NCBI GenBank assembly: GCA_028023455.1
Contig: JAQFVV010000018.1
Span: 5,727,800 to 5,791,799 of the forward strand
DNA length: 64,000 nucleotides
DNA from: Epiperipatus broadwayi
Taxonomy: Eukaryota > Onychophora > Udeonychophora > Euonychophora > Peripatidae
Reading direction: 5' to 3'
Of this stretch, positions 61,375-64,000 are shown piece after piece (within the stretch, counting starts at the first letter, position 1; each line of letters starts with the position of its first letter). The notes beneath the pieces are model-generated. The model saw nothing but the letters and a program-made list of their open reading frames with translations. It was not told the DNA's origin and did no database searches. The position numbers and the translations under genes were made by a program.

Positions 61375-61470
61375 TACAGTAGTGGAGTAATCGGGTAGAG
61401 TAATGGATTCTGGAGTTCAGGGACCATGATCTATGCCTCCAATTCTCTTTTATCTGGTATTGAACTTCTT
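61375..61470 (+). repeat. Possible tRNA-like SINE head
   Basis: TAGTGGAGTAATCGGGTAGA resembles an A-box region and GGAGTTCAGGGACC lies where a B box would be, but the match is weak. Composition is GC-richer than the surroundings. Confidence 0.25.
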
Positions 61471-62861
61471 TGGAAAATTTTCATATATTTGTAATTACTC
61501 TTATGATTGAATTTTTTTTGTATAGAATATTCACACTATTAACAAATCATTTAAATCATTTTTATTCAAGTAAGTTCATAATTGTATGATTATTTAAAAT
61601 TACAGAATACATAATTAATAAGATAATTTAATTATTTGTTGAACTCTAATAAGGAAAAACTTTGTATTTTCAATTGATTTTTTTTTTTTTTTTACCTTTT
61701 TTATCTGTTATTGTTAATCTATTTCTTTATTATACCAGTTTGTAAAATAAAATCTACATACATTTACACCTTATTTATTTCAAAAATTGCTTTTTAAGGA
61801 AATTTATAATAAAATATATATAGATTTTATTTCATGAAGTAATATACCTAAAAGGAAACTAAATTAAATTTCCTTTTAAGTTAATGCATTATAATATACA
61901 AACTGTAGTTATGTAATTGCTTTAATATTAAATCCAAAATTGTTTATATGTGAATAAATGTAGGTAAATGTATTAATTTGACAATTATAGTATGTTTAAT
62001 AAATTTAATTTAATAATGCTATTATAGATAAGATATAATTATGTTTGAATTATGTATTATCTTTATTAGATTAAATCTGTTGTATGTGTGTGTGTGTGTT
62101 AGTATAATCTGGCTTACATTTAATTTTTATATCTATAATTTATTATAACAAAATAATTGTAAATACTAAAACATTTATTATGTTATGAAATATATTTGTT
62201 TTTAAAAATTTATAGGTACTACTAATTCCATATACTCAGAGAAAACATTCAAAACAACAGTTATATTGAATTCAAATTGTTTCTGACAAAATGTACATTA
62301 AGATTGTATTTAATATTTTCAGTGTTTTTTCCAAGTAAATAATATTAATTTTGCCTACATTTCAGTGACAGAGTTATAAATTTTTTACTTTTATAACTTA
62401 ATTTTTGATATATAGGTTATATTGTTTAACAGTAATTTTGTATGCACAGAACCTCACATTAATGTAGGTCAAAGACTCGAATCCTATTGTATTAAATTAT
62501 ATTACTGTTACTTAGTCCTTTTTTTCACTCATGAATACATATAAATCAATATGCAATAGTATTATACCTATAAAGCAATAATTTTAAAGCAAAATAAAGT
62601 ATTGCTTATTTTTAAAATATATTTTCTTATTTATAGTGAGAGACAAATATAAATTTAAAAATAGGTACATAATTTCAAGCATTAATGTGTATCTGTTTAC
62701 TACTTATTAAAAATGATTTAAGATTATTTACATATTTTTCAGTGATTACTATGTGAAATAAGCATTGATTAAAAAATGCAGTACTTATAAATTAAGTTTA
62801 TCTAGCAATCAAGCTAAGGTGTTTTAGGTTATCTTAAATGCTAGTTTCAGGAAAATAAAAA
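61471..62861. other. AT-rich stretch with TG microsatellite
   Basis: A TG run lies at 62083-62099. No exon with FAIM similarity or other gene signal was found. Confidence 0.5.
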
Positions 62862-62970
62862 GGTACTTTTCTATTCTATCGTGCCGGCGGCCATCTAAAT
62901 GGCATATTTATGTGCTTTTGTATATAAATAGTGCCATCAAGCAGCTGACACGATAGAATAGAAAACTACC
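62862..62970. repeat. Compact palindrome able to form a long hairpin
   Basis: TTTTCTATTCTATCGTG (62867-62883) is perfectly inverted at 62949-62965, and the outer GGTAC/CTACC pair extends it with one mismatch. Inside, GGCATATTTAT can pair with ATAAATAGTGCC, so most of the roughly 109 bases fold into one stem. It may be a MITE or a small-RNA precursor. No coding content. Confidence 0.85.
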
Positions 62971-64000
62971 AATAAAAAATAATTTTATTTTTCAGAAATT
63001 AATACTTACAATAACATCTTTTTGAAAAGATCTGTTCTTTTTCAGTAATCTTAATTTAATTACTAACTAAATAAAAAGCTTATTAATACTTTAAATTGTT
63101 TTAGCTAGTTATTGTATAAATCTAATTTGCCAGTATAGTATATTTAAAAATGAATATACTAATTGCATGAATGATGAATGGAATGGCAAAATTTTATTAT
63201 TTAAAATAAGATATTTACAACTATTCTAGTACAAGCACTAAATGGTAGTTGCCATTTAATTAACACAAAAAAAAAAAACTGTGTGTATGGTGCATAATAT
63301 ATAATAACCTTATAAAATTTAGAATTTTGCCAGAAATATATATAAATATTATAAACAAGTAAGCAGAATGAGTAATATTTTGAAAAAAATTAGTGCTGGG
63401 TATATGATTAAGATTTTAAATGGTTATTTGTTTAAAAAATAAAAAAGAAGCATCTTTATTATAATAAATCAACATTAATTAGGTAACTATTATTATAAGA
63501 TGCAATAATATAGAGAGAATGATCAAATATGATTTCTATTAATACTGTTTTATTTATTTTTTATGTAAATTATATTTATAGTTATAGTATTTATTTAAGA
63601 TATAATATGTTAAATAAATAAACCAATTTTAAATACATCAGGAATAAAATGTTATCACTGAAGAAAAAAATGCTACTTTTATCATACAAACAAATAAATT
63701 AACTGTGAGATATGTATCAGAAAAAAATTATATATCGTTATTTGTAGTCAATCCTACTAATGTTTGTAAAACTCTTATTGACATTACTAGGAAGTATTAA
63801 ATAAAATATATTGCAAATACTTTGAACATAATGCATCTAATGGCAATTTAGAATGTGATATTTTTATTATTATTTTATTGTTATTTAAATAGCTAAAGCT
63901 TGCAAATATAGATACCATCATTTTAGAAAATGAATGTATATATTAAAGATTTTCATTTTTAATTCTATTTTTTCTGTGCTTAGAATATCTAATCAGGTAT
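62971..64000. other. AT-rich stretch to window end
   Basis: No second FAIM coding exon or other element was recognised up to the right edge. Confidence 0.5.

Overview
The window looks like intronic and intergenic DNA from a large, very AT-rich animal genome. There are no operons, no long open reading frames and no rRNA or true tRNA genes. There are long T and A tracts, tRNA-headed SINEs, old LINE fragments, hAT transposons, LTR elements and many fold-back repeats. The LTR promoter (TATA box with a TCAGTT initiator 30 bp downstream) and the LINE and hAT protein remnants would fit an arthropod, perhaps a chelicerate. That placement is an inference; another invertebrate is not excluded.

Only one host gene exon is secure. 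Positions 51386-51509 on + hold the first coding exon of a FAIM (Fas apoptotic inhibitory molecule) homologue: splice acceptor, in-frame upstream stop, ATG, 38 codons, and a GT donor in phase 0. No later FAIM exon was found, so the gene runs off the right edge. A CpG-richer stretch at about 27.4-29.9 kb may be its promoter and 5' untranslated exon, which would make 30-51 kb the first intron. That link is unproven.

Layout. 0-6.4 kb: an old minus-strand LINE (endonuclease remnant near 6.3 kb, RT remnant near 3.8 kb) with internal tandem duplications. 7-25 kb: AT-rich DNA with a fold-back element, four copies of one SINE family, LINE fragments, hAT remnants and a LINE nested in a palindromic element. 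25-27 kb: a GC-richer patch, a C-rich tandem array and a SINE. 27.4-30 kb: CpG-richer, promoter-like or LTR-like. 32-35 kb: tandem and inverted repeats, including a head-to-head SINE dimer flanked by a perfect 18-bp direct repeat and, 13 bp further on, a second inverted element with a 12-bp flanking repeat. 35.0-39.9 kb: a young LTR retrotransposon with LTRs of about 2.09 kb and only 0.71 kb of non-coding interior. 40.6-42.5 kb: an older solo LTR of the same family. 43.2-46.1, 51.7-54.3 and perhaps 57.9-60.1 kb: long LTR-like repeats beginning TGTACC, the last carrying a nested hAT MITE. 46-50 and 54-61 kb: further dispersed repeats, fold-back elements and minus-strand LINE remnants. 62.9 kb: a compact hairpin of about 109 bp.

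The most unusual material is the LTR family, whose LTR is almost the whole element and carries a 118-codon frame that is intact in both young copies and broken in the old one, and a recurring architecture of inverted elements. Two of those elements carry target duplications of the length expected from LINE machinery.
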